Below are positions 12,901 through 26,057 of a DNA stretch of 64,000 bases, piece by piece. The stretch is taken from assembly GCF_031143425.1 (NCBI RefSeq), contig NC_090439.1, positions 643,809,465 through 643,873,464 on the forward strand, read 5' to 3'. Every line of letters starts with the position of its first letter. Position 1 is the stretch's first letter. The notes beneath the pieces were generated by a model. It saw only the letters and a list, made by a program, of their open reading frames with translations. It made no database searches and was not told the DNA's origin. Source of the DNA: Pleurodeles waltl (taxonomy: Eukaryota > Chordata > Amphibia > Caudata > Salamandridae). Made by a program: the position numbers and the translations under genes.

Positions 12901-15315
12901 TTGTGGCTCCTCTCAGATTCCAGAACTTTCTGCCACAGAAATGTGAGGGACATGTGTTTTTTTAGCCAAATTTTGAGGTTTGCAAAGGATTCTGGGTAAC
13001 AGAACCTGGTCCGAGCCCTGCAAGTCACCCCATCTTGGATTCCCCTAGGTCTCTAGTTTTCAGAAATGCACAGGTTTGGTAGGTTTCCCTAGGTGCCGGC
13101 TGAGCTAGAGGCCAAAATCTACAGGTAGGCACTTCGCAAAAAACACCTCTGTTTTCTTCCAAAAATTAGGATGTGTCCACGTTGCGCTTTGGGGCGTTTC
13201 CTGTCGCGGGCGCTAGGCCTACCCACACAAGTGAGGTATCATTTTTATCGGGAGACTTGGGGGAACGCTGGGTGGAAGGAAATTTGTGGCTCCTCTCAGA
13301 TTCCAGAACTTTCTGCCACAGAAATGTGAGGGACATGTGTTTTTTTAGCCAAATTTTGAGGTTTGCAAAGGATTCTGGGTAACAGAACTTGGTCCGAGCC
13401 CCGCAAGTCACCCCTCCTTGGATTTCCCTAGGTCTCTAGTTTTCAGAAATGCACAGGTGTGGTAGGTTTCCCTAGGTGCCGGCTGAGCTAGAGGCCAAAA
13501 TCTACAGGTAGGCACTTCGCAAAAAACACCTCTGTTTTCTTCCAAAAATTTGGATGTGTCCACGTTGCGCTTTGGGGCGTTTCCTGTCGCAGGTGCTAGG
13601 CCTACCCACACAAGTGAGGTATCATTTTTATCGGGAGACTTGGGGGAACGCTGGGTGGAAGGAAATTTGTGGCTCCTCTCAGATTCCAGAACTTTCTGCC
13701 ACAGAAATGTGAGGGACATGTGTTTTTTTAGCCAAATTTTGAGGTTTGCAAAGGATTCTGGGTAACAGAACCTGGTCCGAGCCCTGCAAGTCACCCAATC
13801 TTGGATTCCCCTAGGTCTCTCATTTTCAGAAATGCACAGGTTTGGTAGGTTTCCCTAGGTGCCGGCTGAGCTAGAGGCCAAAATCTACAGGTAGGCACTT
13901 CGCAAAAAACACCTCTGTTTTCTTCCAAAAATGTGGATGTGTCCACGTTGCGCTTTGGGGCGTTTCCTGTCGCGGGTGCTAGGCCTACCCACACAAGTGA
14001 GGTATCATTTTTATCGGGAGACTTGGGGGAAGGCTGGGTGGAAGGAAATTTGTGGCTCCTCTCAGATTTCAGAACTTTCTGCCACAGAAATGTGAGGAAC
14101 ATGTGTTTTTTTAGCCAAATTTTGAGGTTTGCAAAGGATTCTGGGTAACAGAACCTGGTCCGAGCCCTGCAAGTCACCCAATCTTGGATTCCCCTAGGTC
14201 TCTAGTTTTCAGAAATGCACAGGTTTGGTAGGTTTCCCTAGGTGCCGGCTGAGCTAGAGGCCAAAATCTACAGGTAGGCACTTCTCAAAAAACACCTCTG
14301 TTTTCTTCCAAAAATTTGGATGTGTCCACGTTGCGCTTTGGGGCGTTTCCTGTCGCAGGCGCTAGGCCTACCCACACAAGTGAGGTATCATTTTTATCGG
14401 GAGACTTGGGGGAAGGCTGGGTGGAAGGAAATTTGTGGCTCCTCTCAGATTCCAGAACTTCCTGCCACAGAAATGTGAGGAACATGTGTTTTTTTAGCCA
14501 AATTTTGAGGTTTGCAAAGGATTCTGGGTAACAGAACCTGGTCCGAGCCCCGCAAGTCACCCCTCCTTGGATTCCCCTAGGTCTCTAGTTTTCAGAAATG
14601 CACAGGTTTGGTAGGTTTCCCTAGGTGCCGGCTGAGCTAGAGGCCAAAATCTACAGGTAGGCACTTCGCAAAAAACACCTCCTGTTTTCTTCCAAAAATT
14701 TGGATGTGTCCACGTTGCGCTTTGGGGCGTTTCCTGTCGCGGGCGCTAGGCCTACCCACACAAGTGAGGTATCATTTTTATCGGGAGACTTGGGGGAACG
14801 CTGGGTGGAAGGAAATTTGTGGCTCCTCTCAGATTCCAGAACTTTCTGCCACAGAAATGTGAGGGACATGTGTTTTTTTAGCCAAATTTTGAGGTTTGCA
14901 AAGGATTCTGGGTAACAGAACCTGGTCCGAGCCCCGCAAGTCACCCCATCTTGGATTCCCCTAGATCTCTAGTTTTCAGAAATGCACAGGTTTGGTAGGT
15001 TTCCCTAGGTGCCGGCTGAGCTAGAGGCCAAAATATACAGGTAGGCAATTCGCAAAAAACACCTCTGTTTTCTTCCAAAAATTTGGATGTGTCCACGTTG
15101 CGCTTTGGGGCGTTTCCTGTCACGGGCGCTAGGCCTACCCACACAAGTGAAGTATCATTTTTATCAGGAGACTTGGGGGACCGCTGGGTGGAAGGAAATT
15201 TGTGGCTCCTCTCAGATTCCAGAACTTTCTGCCACAGAAATGTGAGGAACATGTGTTTTTTTAGCCAAATTTTGAGGTTTGCAAAGGATTCTGGGTAACA
15301 GAACCTGGTCCGAGC
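9953..15315 (+). repeat. Satellite block A, copy 2 (offset 9952 bp)
   Basis: Second copy of the block at 1-5363, sharing its order of monomer variants. Just upstream, 8809-9952 also resembles the monomers from about 773 onward at an offset of 8036 bp (21 monomers less the 12-bp deletion). At least two overlapping duplication registers are therefore superimposed here, a pattern expected from repeated unequal exchange. Confidence 0.88.
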
Positions 15316-18300
15316 CCTGCAAGTCACCCAATCTTGGATTCCCCTAGGTCTCTAGTTTTCAGAAATGCACAGGTTTGGTAGGTTTCCCTAGGTGCCGGCT
15401 GAGCTAGAGGCCAAAATCTACAGGTAGGCACTTCTCAAAAAACACCTCTGTTTTCTTCCAAAAATTTGGATGTGTCCACGTTGCGCTTTGGGGCGTTTCC
15501 TGTCGCAGGCGCTAGGCCTACCCACACAAGTGAGGTATCATTTTTATCGGGAGACTTGGGGGAAGGCTGGGTGGAAGGAAATTTGTGGCTCCTCTCAGAT
15601 TCCAGAACTTCCTGCCACAGAAATGTGAGGAACATGTGTTTTTTTAGCCAAATTTTGAGGTTTGCAAAGGATTCTGGGTAACAGAACCTGGTCCGAGCCC
15701 CGCAAGTCACCCCTCCTTGGATTCCCCTAGGTCTCTAGTTTTCAGAAATGCACAGGTTTGGTAGGTTTCCCTAGGTGCCGGCTGAGCTAGAGGCCAAAAT
15801 CTACAGGTAGGCACTTCGCAAAAAACACCTCCTGTTTTCTTCCAAAAATTTGGATGTGTCCACGTTGCGCTTTGGGGCGTTTCCTGTCGCGGGCGCTAGG
15901 CCTACCCACACAAGTGAGGTATCATTTTTATCGGGAGACTTGGGGGAACGCTGGGTGGAAGGAAATTTGTGGCTCCTCTCAGATTCCAGAACTTTCTGCC
16001 ACAGAAATGTGAGGGACATGTGTTTTTTTAGCCAAATTTTGAGGTTTGCAAAGGATTCTGGGTAACAGAACCTGGTCCGAGCCCTGCAAGTCACCCAATC
16101 TTGGATTCCCCTAGGTCTCTAGTTTTCAGAAATGCACAGGTTTGGTAGGTTTCCCTAGGTGCCGGCTGAGCTAGAGGCCAAAATCTACAGGTAGGCACTT
16201 CTCAAAAAACACCTCTGTTTTCTTCCAAAAATTTGGATGTGTCCACGTTGCGCTTTGGGGCGTTTCCTGTCGCAGGCGCTAGGCCTACCCACACAAGTGA
16301 GGTATCATTTTTATCGGGAGACTTGGGGGAAGGCTGGGTGGAAGGAAATTTGTGGCTCCTCTCAGATTCCAGAACTTCCTGCCACAGAAATGTGAGGAAC
16401 ATGTGTTTTTTTAGCCAAATTTTGAGGTTTGCAAAGGATTCTGGGTAACAGAACCTGGTCCGAGCCCCGCAAGTCACCCCTCCTTGGATTCCCCTAGGTC
16501 TCTAGTTTTCAGAAATGCACAGGTTTGGTAGGTTTCCCTAGGTGCCGGCTGAGCTAGAGGCCAAAATCTACAGGTAGGCACTTCGCAAAAAACACCTCCT
16601 GTTTTCTTCCAAAAATTTGGATGTGTCCACGTTGCGCTTTGGGGCGTTTCCTGTCGCGGGCGCTAGGCCTACACACACAAGTGAGGTATCATTTTTATCA
16701 GGAGACTTGGGGGAACGCTGGGTGGAAGGAAATTTGTGGCTCCTCTCAGATTCCAGAACTTTCTGCCACAGAAATGTGAGGAACATGTGTTTTCTTAGCC
16801 AAATTTTGAGGTTTGCAAAGGATTCTGGGTAACAGAACTTGGTCCGAGCCCCTCAAGTCACCCCTCCTTGGATTTCCCTAGGTCTCTAGTTTTCAGAAAT
16901 GCACAGGTGTGGTAGGTTTCCCTAGGTGCCGGCTGAGCTAGAGGCCAAAATCTACAGGTAGGCATTTCGCAAAAAACACCTCTGTTTTCTTCCAAAAATT
17001 TGGATGTGTCCACGTTGCGCTTTGGGGCGTTTCCTGTCGCGGGCGCTAGGCCTACCCACACAAGTGAGGTATCATTTTTATCGGGAGACTTGGGGGAACG
17101 CTGGGTGGAAGGAAATTTGTGGCTCCTCTCAGATTCCAGAACTTTCTGCCACAGAAATGTGAGGGACATGTGTTTTTTTAGCCAAATTTTGAGGTTTGCA
17201 AAGGATTCTGGGTAACAGAACCTGGTCCGAGCCCTGCAAGTCACCCAATCTTGGATTCCCCTAGGTCTCTAGTTTTCAGAAATGCACAGGTTTGGTAGGT
17301 TTCCCTAGGTGCCGGCTGAGCTAGAGGCCAAAATCTACAGGTAGGCACTTCGCAAAAAACACCTCTGTTTTCTTCCAAAAATTAGTATGTGTCCACGTTG
17401 TGCTTTGGGGCGTTTCCTGTCGCGGGCGCTAGACCTACCCACAAAAGTGAGGTATCATTTTTATCGGGAGACTTGGGGGAAGGCTGGGTGGAAGGAAATT
17501 TGTGGCTCCTCTCAGATTCCAGAACTTCCTGCCACAGAAATGTGAGGAACATGTGTTTTTTTAGCCAAATTTTGAGGTTTGCAAAGGATTCTGGGTAACA
17601 GAACCTGGTCCGAGCCCCGCAAGTCACCCCTCCTTGGATTCCCCTAGGTCTCTAGTTTTCAGAAATGCACAGGTTTGGTAGGTTTCCCTAGGTGCCGGCT
17701 GAGCTAGAGGCCAAAATCTACAGGTAGGCACTTCGCAAAAAACACCTCCTGTTTTCTTCCAAAAATTTGGATGTGTCCACGTTGCGCTTTGGGGCGTTTC
17801 CTGTCGCGGGCGCTAGGCCTACACACACAAGTGAGGTATCATTTTTATCAGGAGACTTGGGGGAACGCTGGGTGGAAGGAAATTTGTGGCTCCTCTCAGA
17901 TTCCAGAACTTTCTGCCACAGAAATGTGAGGGACATGTGTTTTTTTAGCCAAATTTTGAGGTTTGCAAAGGATTCTGGGTAACAGAACCTGGTCCGAGCC
18001 CTGCAAGTCACCCAATCTTGGATTCCCCTAGGTCTCTAGTTTTCAGAAATGCACAGGTTTGGTAGGTTTCCCTAGGTGCCGGCTGAGCTAGAGGCCAAAA
18101 TCTACAGGTAGGCACTTCTCAAAAAACACCTCTGTTTTCTTCCAAAAATTTGGATGTGTCCACGTTGCGCTTTGGGGCGTTTCCTGTCGCAGGCGCTAGG
18201 CCTACCCACACAAGTGAGGTATCATTTTTATCGGGAGACTTGGGGGAAGGCTGGGTGGAAGGAAATTTGTGGCTCCTCTCAGATTTCAGAACTTTCTGCC

Positions 18301-18389
18301 ACAGAAATGTGAGGAACATGTGTTTTTTTAGCCAAATTTTGAGGTTTGCAAAGGATTCTGGGTAACAGAACCTGGTCCGAGCCCTGCAA
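14173..18389 (+). repeat. Higher-order repeat, copy 1 (11-mer, 4217 bp)
   Basis: Eleven monomers whose ordered types recur at 18390 onward. Diagnostic monomers carry GGCACTTCTCAAAA, CACCTCCTGTTTTC, CCTAGATCTC with AAAATATACAGG and GTCACGGG, GAGCCCCTCAAGTC with TTTTCTTAGCC, and ATTAGTATGTG with GTTGTGCTTTGG. This copy has one extra monomer near 18007-18389, which combines the GGCACTTCTC marker with CAGATTTCAG. That combination suggests a recombinant between two monomer types. Copy 1 overlaps the end of block A copy 2. Confidence 0.9.
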
Positions 18390-21300
18390 GTCACCCAATC
18401 TTGGATTCCCCTAGGTCTCTAGTTTTCAGAAATGCACAGGTTTGGTAGGTTTCCCTAGGTGCCGGCTGAGCTAGAGGCCAAAATCTACAGGTAGGCACTT
18501 CTCAAAAAACACCTCTGTTTTCTTCCAAAAATTTGGATGTGTCCACGTTGCGCTTTGGGGCGTTTCCTGTCGCAGGCGCTAGGCCTACCCACACAAGTGA
18601 GGTATCATTTTTATCGGGAGACTTGGGGGAAGGCTGGGTGGAAGGAAATTTGTGGCTCCTCTCAGATTCCAGAACTTCCTGCCACAGAAATGTGAGGAAC
18701 ATGTGTTTTTTTAGCCAAATTTTGAGGTTTGCAAAGGATTCTGGGTAACAGAACCTGGTCCGAGCCCCGCAAGTCACCCCTCCTTGGATTCCCCTAGGTC
18801 TCTAGTTTTCAGAAATGCACAGGTTTGGTAGGTTTCCCTAGGTGCCGGCTGAGCTAGAGGCCAAAATCTACAGGTAGGCACTTCGCAAAAAACACCTCCT
18901 GTTTTCTTCCAAAAATTTGGATGTGTCCACGTTGCGCTTTGGGGCGTTTCCTGTCGCGGGCGCTAGGCCTACCCACACAAGTGAGGTATCATTTTTATCG
19001 GGAGACTTGGGGGAACGCTGGGTGGAAGGAAATTTGTGGCTCCTCTCAGATTCCAGAACTTTCTGCCACAGAAATTTGAGGGACATGTGTTTTTTTAGCC
19101 AAATTTTGAGGTTTGCAAAGGATTCTGGGTAACAGAACCTGGTCCGAGCCCCGCAAGTCACCCCATCTTGGATTCCCCTAGATCTCTAGTTTTCAGAAAT
19201 GCACAGGTTTGGTAGGTTTCCCTAGGTGCCGGCTGAGCTAGAGGCCAAAATATACAGGTAGGCAATTCGCAAAAAACACCTCTGTTTTCTTCCAAAAATT
19301 TGGATGTGTCCACGTTGCGCTTTGGGGCGTTTCCTGTCACGGGCGCTAGGCCTACCCACACAAGTGAAGTATCATTTTTATCAGGAGACTTGGGGGACCG
19401 CTGGGTGGAAGGAAATTTGTGGCTCCTCTCAGATTCCAGAACTTTCTGCCACAGAAATGTGAGGAACATGTGTTTTTTTAGCCAAATTTTGAGGTTTGCA
19501 AAGGATTCTGGGTAACAGAACCTGGTCCGAGCCCTGCAAGTCACCCAATCTTGGATTCCCCTAGGTCTCTAGTTTTCAGAAATGCACAGGTTTGGTAGGT
19601 TTCCCTAGGTGCCGGCTGAGCTAGAGGCCAAAATCTACAGGTAGGCACTTCTCAAAAAACACCTCTGTTTTCTTCCAAAAATTTGGATGTGTCCACGTTG
19701 CGCTTTGGGGCGTTTCCTGTCGCAGGCGCTAGGCCTACCCACACAAGTGAGGTATCATTTTTATCGGGAGACTTGGGGGAAGGCTGGGTGGAAGGAAATT
19801 TGTGGCTCCTCTCAGATTCCAGAACTTCCTGCCACAGAAATGTGAGGAACATGTGTTTTTTTAGCCAAATTTTGAGGTTTGCAAAGGATTCTGGGTAACA
19901 GAACCTGGTCCGAGCCCCGCAAGTCACCCCTCCTTGGATTCCCCTAGGTCTCTAGTTTTCAGAAATGCACAGGTTTGGTAGGTTTCCCTAGGTGCCGGCT
20001 GAGCTAGAGGCCAAAATCTACAGGTAGGCACTTCGCAAAAAACACCTCCTGTTTTCTTCCAAAAATTTGGATGTGTCCACGTTGCGCTTTGGGGCGTTTC
20101 CTGTCGCGGGCGCTAGGCCTACCCACACAAGTGAGGTATCATTTTTATCGGGAGACTTGGGGGAACGCTGGGTGGAAGGAAATTTGTGGCTCCTCTCAGA
20201 TTCCAGAACTTTCTGCCACAGAAATGTGAGGGACATGTGTTTTTTTAGCCAAATTTTGAGGTTTGCAAAGGATTCTGGGTAACAGAACCTGGTCCGAGCC
20301 CTGCAAGTCACCCAATCTTGGATTCCCCTAGGTCTCTAGTTTTCAGAAATGCACAGGTTTGGTAGGTTTCCCTAGGTGCCGGCTGAGCTAGAGGCCAAAA
20401 TCTACAGGTAGGCACTTCTCAAAAAACACCTCTGTTTTCTTCCAAAAATTTGGATGTGTCCACGTTGCGCTTTGGGGCGTTTCCTGTCGCAGGCGCTAGG
20501 CCTACCCACACAAGTGAGGTATCATTTTTATCGGGAGACTTGGGGGAAGGCTGGGTGGAAGGAAATTTGTGGCTCCTCTCAGATTCCAGAACTTCCTGCC
20601 ACAGAAATGTGAGGAACATGTGTTTTTTTAGCCAAATTTTGAGGTTTGCAAAGGATTCTGGGTAACAGAACCTGGTCCGAGCCCCGCAAGTCACCCCTCC
20701 TTGGATTCCCCTAGGTCTCTAGTTTTCAGAAATGCACAGGTTTGGTAGGTTTCCCTAGGTGCCGGCTGAGCTAGAGGCCAAAATCTACAGGTAGGCACTT
20801 CGCAAAAAACACCTCCTGTTTTCTTCCAAAAATTTGGATGTGTCCACGTTGCGCTTTGGGGCGTTTCCTGTCGCGGGCGCTAGGCCTACACACACAAGTG
20901 AGGTATCATTTTTATCAGGAGACTTGGGGGAACGCTGGGTGGAAGGAAATTTGTGGCTCCTCTCAGATTCCAGAACTTTCTGCCACAGAAATGTGAGGAA
21001 CATGTGTTTTCTTAGCCAAATTTTGAGGTTTGCAAAGGATTCTGGGTAACAGAACTTGGTCCGAGCCCCTCAAGTCACCCCTCCTTGGATTTCCCTAGGT
21101 CTCTAGTTTTCAGAAATGCACAGGTGTGGTAGGTTTCCCTAGGTGCCGGCTGAGCTAGAGGCCAAAATCTACAGGTAGGCATTTCGCAAAAAACACCTCT
21201 GTTTTCTTCCAAAAATTTGGATGTGTCCACGTTGCGCTTTGGGGCGTTTCCTGTCGCGGGCGCTAGGCCTACCCACACAAGTGAGGTATCATTTTTATCG

Positions 21301-22223
21301 GGAGACTTGGGGGAACGCTGGGTGGAAGGAAATTTGTGGCTCCTCTCAGATTCCAGAACTTTCTGCCACAGAAATGTGAGGGACATGTGTTTTTTTAGCC
21401 AAATTTTGAGGTTTGCAAAGGATTCTGGGTAACAGAACCTGGTCCGAGCCCTGCAAGTCACCCAATCTTGGATTCCCCTAGGTCTCTAGTTTTCAGAAAT
21501 GCACAGGTTTGGTAGGTTTCCCTAGGTGCCGGCTGAGCTAGAGGCCAAAATCTACAGGTAGGCACTTCGCAAAAAACACCTCTGTTTTCTTCCAAAAATT
21601 AGTATGTGTCCACGTTGTGCTTTGGGGCGTTTCCTGTCGCGGGCGCTAGACCTACCCACAAAAGTGAGGTATCATTTTTATCGGGAGACTTGGGGGAAGG
21701 CTGGGTGGAAGGAAATTTGTGGCTCCTCTCAGATTCCAGAACTTCCTGCCACAGAAATGTGAGGAACATGTGTTTTTTTAGCCAAATTTTGAGGTTTGCA
21801 AAGGATTCTGGGTAACAGAACCTGGTCCGAGCCCCGCAAGTCACCCCTCCTTGGATTCCCCTAGGTCTCTAGTTTTCAGAAATGCACAGGTTTGGTAGGT
21901 TTCCCTAGGTGCCGGCTGAGCTAGAGGCCAAAATCTACAGGTAGGCACTTCGCAAAAAACACCTCCTGTTTTCTTCCAAAAATTTGGATGTGTCCACGTT
22001 GCGCTTTGGGGCGTTTCCTGTCGCGGGCGCTAGGCCTACACACACAAGTGAGGTATCATTTTTATCAGGAGACTTGGGGGAACGCTGGGTGGAAGGAAAT
22101 TTGTGGCTCCTCTCAGATTCCAGAACTTTCTGCCACAGAAATGTGAGGAACATGTGTTTTTTTAGCCAAATTTTGAGGTTTGCAAAGGATTCTGGGTAAC
22201 AGAACCTGGTCCGAGCCCTGCAA
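18390..22223 (+). repeat. Higher-order repeat, copy 2 (10-mer, 3834 bp)
   Basis: Ten monomers repeat at 22224-26057 with a constant 3834-bp period. Types in order start at about 18390, 18773, 19157, 19540, 19923, 20307, 20690, 21074, 21457 and 21840. The first, fourth and sixth monomers are nearly the same type (GGCACTTCTC and CAGAACTTCCTG), which gives internal sites for misaligned exchange. The third monomer's neighbour at 18773 carries the private AAATTTGAGGGAC near 19074, also found in copy 3. Confidence 0.93.
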
Positions 22224-25200
22224 GTCACCCAATCTTGGATTCCCCTAGGTCTCTAGTTTTCAGAAATGCACAGGTTTGGTAGGTTTCCCTAGGTGCCGGC
22301 TGAGCTAGAGGCCAAAATCTACAGGTAGGCACTTCTCAAAAAACACCTCTGTTTTCTTCCAAAAATTTGGATGTGTCCACGTTGCGCTTTGGGGCGTTTC
22401 CTGTCGCAGGCGCTAGGCCTACCCACACAAGTGAGGTATCATTTTTATCGGGAGACTTGGGGGAAGGCTGGGTGGAAGGAAATTTGTGGCTCCTCTCAGA
22501 TTCCAGAACTTCCTGCCACAGAAATGTGAGGAACATGTGTTTTTTTAGCCAAATTTTGAGGTTTGCAAAGGATTCTGGGTAACAGAACCTGGTCCGAGCC
22601 CCGCAAGTCACCCCTCCTTGGATTCCCCTAGGTCTCTAGTTTTCAGAAATGCACAGGTTTGGTAGGTTTCCCTAGGTGCCGGCTGAGCTAGAGGCCAAAA
22701 TCTACAGGTAGGCACTTCGCAAAAAACACCTCCTGTTTTCTTCCAAAAATTTGGATGTGTCCACGTTGCGCTTTGGGGCGTTTCCTGTCGCGGGCGCTAG
22801 GCCTACCCACACAAGTGAGGTATCATTTTTATCGGGAGACTTGGGGGAACGCTGGGTGGAAGGAAATTTGTGGCTCCTCTCAGATTCCAGAACTTTCTGC
22901 CACAGAAATTTGAGGGACATGTGTTTTTTTAGCCAAATTTTGAGGTTTGCAAAGGATTCTGGGTAACAGAACCTGGTCCGAGCCCCGCAAGTCACCCCAT
23001 CTTGGATTCCCCTAGATCTCTAGTTTTCAGAAATGCACAGGTTTGGTAGGTTTCCCTAGGTGCCGGCTGAGCTAGAGGCCAAAATATACAGGTAGGCAAT
23101 TCGCAAAAAACACCTCTGTTTTCTTCCAAAAATTTGGATGTGTCCACGTTGCGCTTTGGGGCGTTTCCTGTCACGGGCGCTAGGCCTACCCACACAAGTG
23201 AAGTATCATTTTTATCAGGAGACTTGGGGGACCGCTGGGTGGAAGGAAATTTGTGGCTCCTCTCAGATTCCAGAACTTTCTGCCACAGAAATGTGAGGAA
23301 CATGTGTTTTTTTAGCCAAATTTTGAGGTTTGCAAAGGATTCTGGGTAACAGAACCTGGTCCGAGCCCTGCAAGTCACCCAATCTTGGATTCCCCTAGGT
23401 CTCTAGTTTTCAGAAATGCACAGGTTTGGTAGGTTTCCCTAGGTGCCGGCTGAGCTAGAGGCCAAAATCTACAGGTAGGCACTTCTCAAAAAACACCTCT
23501 GTTTTCTTCCAAAAATTTGGATGTGTCCACGTTGCGCTTTGGGGCGTTTCCTGTCGCAGGCGCTAGGCCTACCCACACAAGTGAGGTATCATTTTTATCG
23601 GGAGACTTGGGGGAAGGCTGGGTGGAAGGAAATTTGTGGCTCCTCTCAGATTCCAGAACTTCCTGCCACAGAAATGTGAGGAACATGTGTTTTTTTAGCC
23701 AAATTTTGAGGTTTGCAAAGGATTCTGGGTAACAGAACCTGGTCCGAGCCCCGCAAGTCACCCCTCCTTGGATTCCCCTAGGTCTCTAGTTTTCAGAAAT
23801 GCACAGGTTTGGTAGGTTTCCCTAGGTGCCGGCTGAGCTAGAGGCCAAAATCTACAGGTAGGCACTTCGCAAAAAACACCTCCTGTTTTCTTCCAAAAAT
23901 TTGGATGTGTCCACGTTGCGCTTTGGGGCGTTTCCTGTCGCGGGCGCTAGGCCTACCCACACAAGTGAGGTATCATTTTTATCGGGAGACTTGGGGGAAC
24001 GCTGGGTGGAAGGAAATTTGTGGCTCCTCTCAGATTCCAGAACTTTCTGCCACAGAAATGTGAGGGACATGTGTTTTTTTAGCCAAATTTTGAGGTTTGC
24101 AAAGGATTCTGGGTAACAGAACCTGGTCCGAGCCCTGCAAGTCACCCAATCTTGGATTCCCCTAGGTCTCTAGTTTTCAGAAATGCACAGGTTTGGTAGG
24201 TTTCCCTAGGTGCCGGCTGAGCTAGAGGCCAAAATCTACAGGTAGGCACTTCTCAAAAAACACCTCTGTTTTCTTCCAAAAATTTGGATGTGTCCACGTT
24301 GCGCTTTGGGGCGTTTCCTGTCGCAGGCGCTAGGCCTACCCACACAAGTGAGGTATCATTTTTATCGGGAGACTTGGGGGAAGGCTGGGTGGAAGGAAAT
24401 TTGTGGCTCCTCTCAGATTCCAGAACTTCCTGCCACAGAAATGTGAGGAACATGTGTTTTTTTAGCCAAATTTTGAGGTTTGCAAAGGATTCTGGGTAAC
24501 AGAACCTGGTCCGAGCCCCGCAAGTCACCCCTCCTTGGATTCCCCTAGGTCTCTAGTTTTCAGAAATGCACAGGTTTGGTAGGTTTCCCTAGGTGCCGGC
24601 TGAGCTAGAGGCCAAAATCTACAGGTAGGCACTTCGCAAAAAACACCTCCTGTTTTCTTCCAAAAATTTGGATGTGTCCACGTTGCGCTTTGGGGCGTTT
24701 CCTGTCGCGGGCGCTAGGCCTACACACACAAGTGAGGTATCATTTTTATCAGGAGACTTGGGGGAACGCTGGATGGAAGGAAATTTGTGGCTCCTCTCAG
24801 ATTCCAGAACTTTCTGCCACAGAAATGTGAGGAACATGTGTTTTCTTAGCCAAATTTTGAGGTTTGCAAAGGATTCTGGGTAACAGAACTTGGTCCGAGC
24901 CCCTCAAGTCACCCCTCCTTGGATTTCCCTAGGTCTCTAGTTTTCAGAAATGCACAGGTGTGGTAGGTTTCCCTAGGTGCCGGCTGAGCTAGAGGCCAAA
25001 ATCTACAGGTAGGCATTTCGCAAAAAACACCTCTGTTTTCTTCCAAAAATTTGGATGTGTCCACGTTGCGCTTTGGGGCGTTTCCTGTCGCGGGCGCTAG
25101 GCCTACCCACACAAGTGAGGTATCATTTTTATCGGGAGACTTGGGGGAACGCTGGGTGGAAGGAAATTTGTGGCTCCTCTCAGATTCCAGAACTTTCTGC

Positions 25201-26057
25201 CACAGAAATGTGAGGGACATGTGTTTTTTTAGCCAAATTTTGAGGTTTGCAAAGGATTCTGGGTAACAGAACCTGGTCCGAGCCCTGCAAGTCACCCAAT
25301 CTTGGATTCCCCTAGGTCTCTAGTTTTCAGAAATGCACAGGTTTGGTAGGTTTCCCTAGGTGCCGGCTGAGCTAGAGGCCAAAATCTACAGGTAGGCACT
25401 TCGCAAAAAACACCTCTGTTTTCTTCCAAAAATTAGTATGTGTCCACGTTGTGCTTTGGGGCGTTTCCTGTCGCGGGCGCTAGACCTACCCACAAAAGTG
25501 AGGTATCATTTTTATCGGGAGACTTGGGGGAAGGCTGGGTGGAAGGAAATTTGTGGCTCCTCTCAGATTCCAGAACTTCCTGCCACAGAAATGTGAGGAA
25601 CATGTGTTTTTTTAGCCAAATTTTGAGGTTTGCAAAGGATTCTGGGTAACAGAACCTGGTCCGAGCCCCGCAAGTCACCCCTCCTTGGATTCCCCTAGGT
25701 CTCTAGTTTTCAGAAATGCACAGGTTTGGTAGGTTTCCCTAGGTGCCGGCTGAGCTAGAGGCCAAAATCTACAGGTAGGCACTTCGCAAAAAACACCTCC
25801 TGTTTTCTTCCAAAAATTTGGATGTGTCCACGTTGCGCTTTGGGGCGTTTCCTGTCGCGGGCGCTAGGCCTACACACACAAGTGAGGTATCATTTTTATC
25901 AGGAGACTTGGGGGAACGCTGGGTGGAAGGAAATTTGTGGCTCCTCTCAGATTCCAGAACTTTCTGCCACAGAAATGTGAGGAACATGTGTTTTTTTAGC
26001 CAAATTTTGAGGTTTGCAAAGGATTCTGGGTAACAGAACCTGGTCCGAGCCCTGCAA
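22224..26057 (+). repeat. Higher-order repeat, copy 3 (10-mer, 3834 bp)
   Basis: Near-identical to copy 2 monomer by monomer. I noticed one clear private change, GCTGGATGGAAGG for GCTGGGTGGAAGG near 24770. Copies 2 and 3 share AAATTTGAGGGAC (near 19074 and 22908), which copy 1 lacks. They are therefore closer to each other than to copy 1. Confidence 0.93.
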
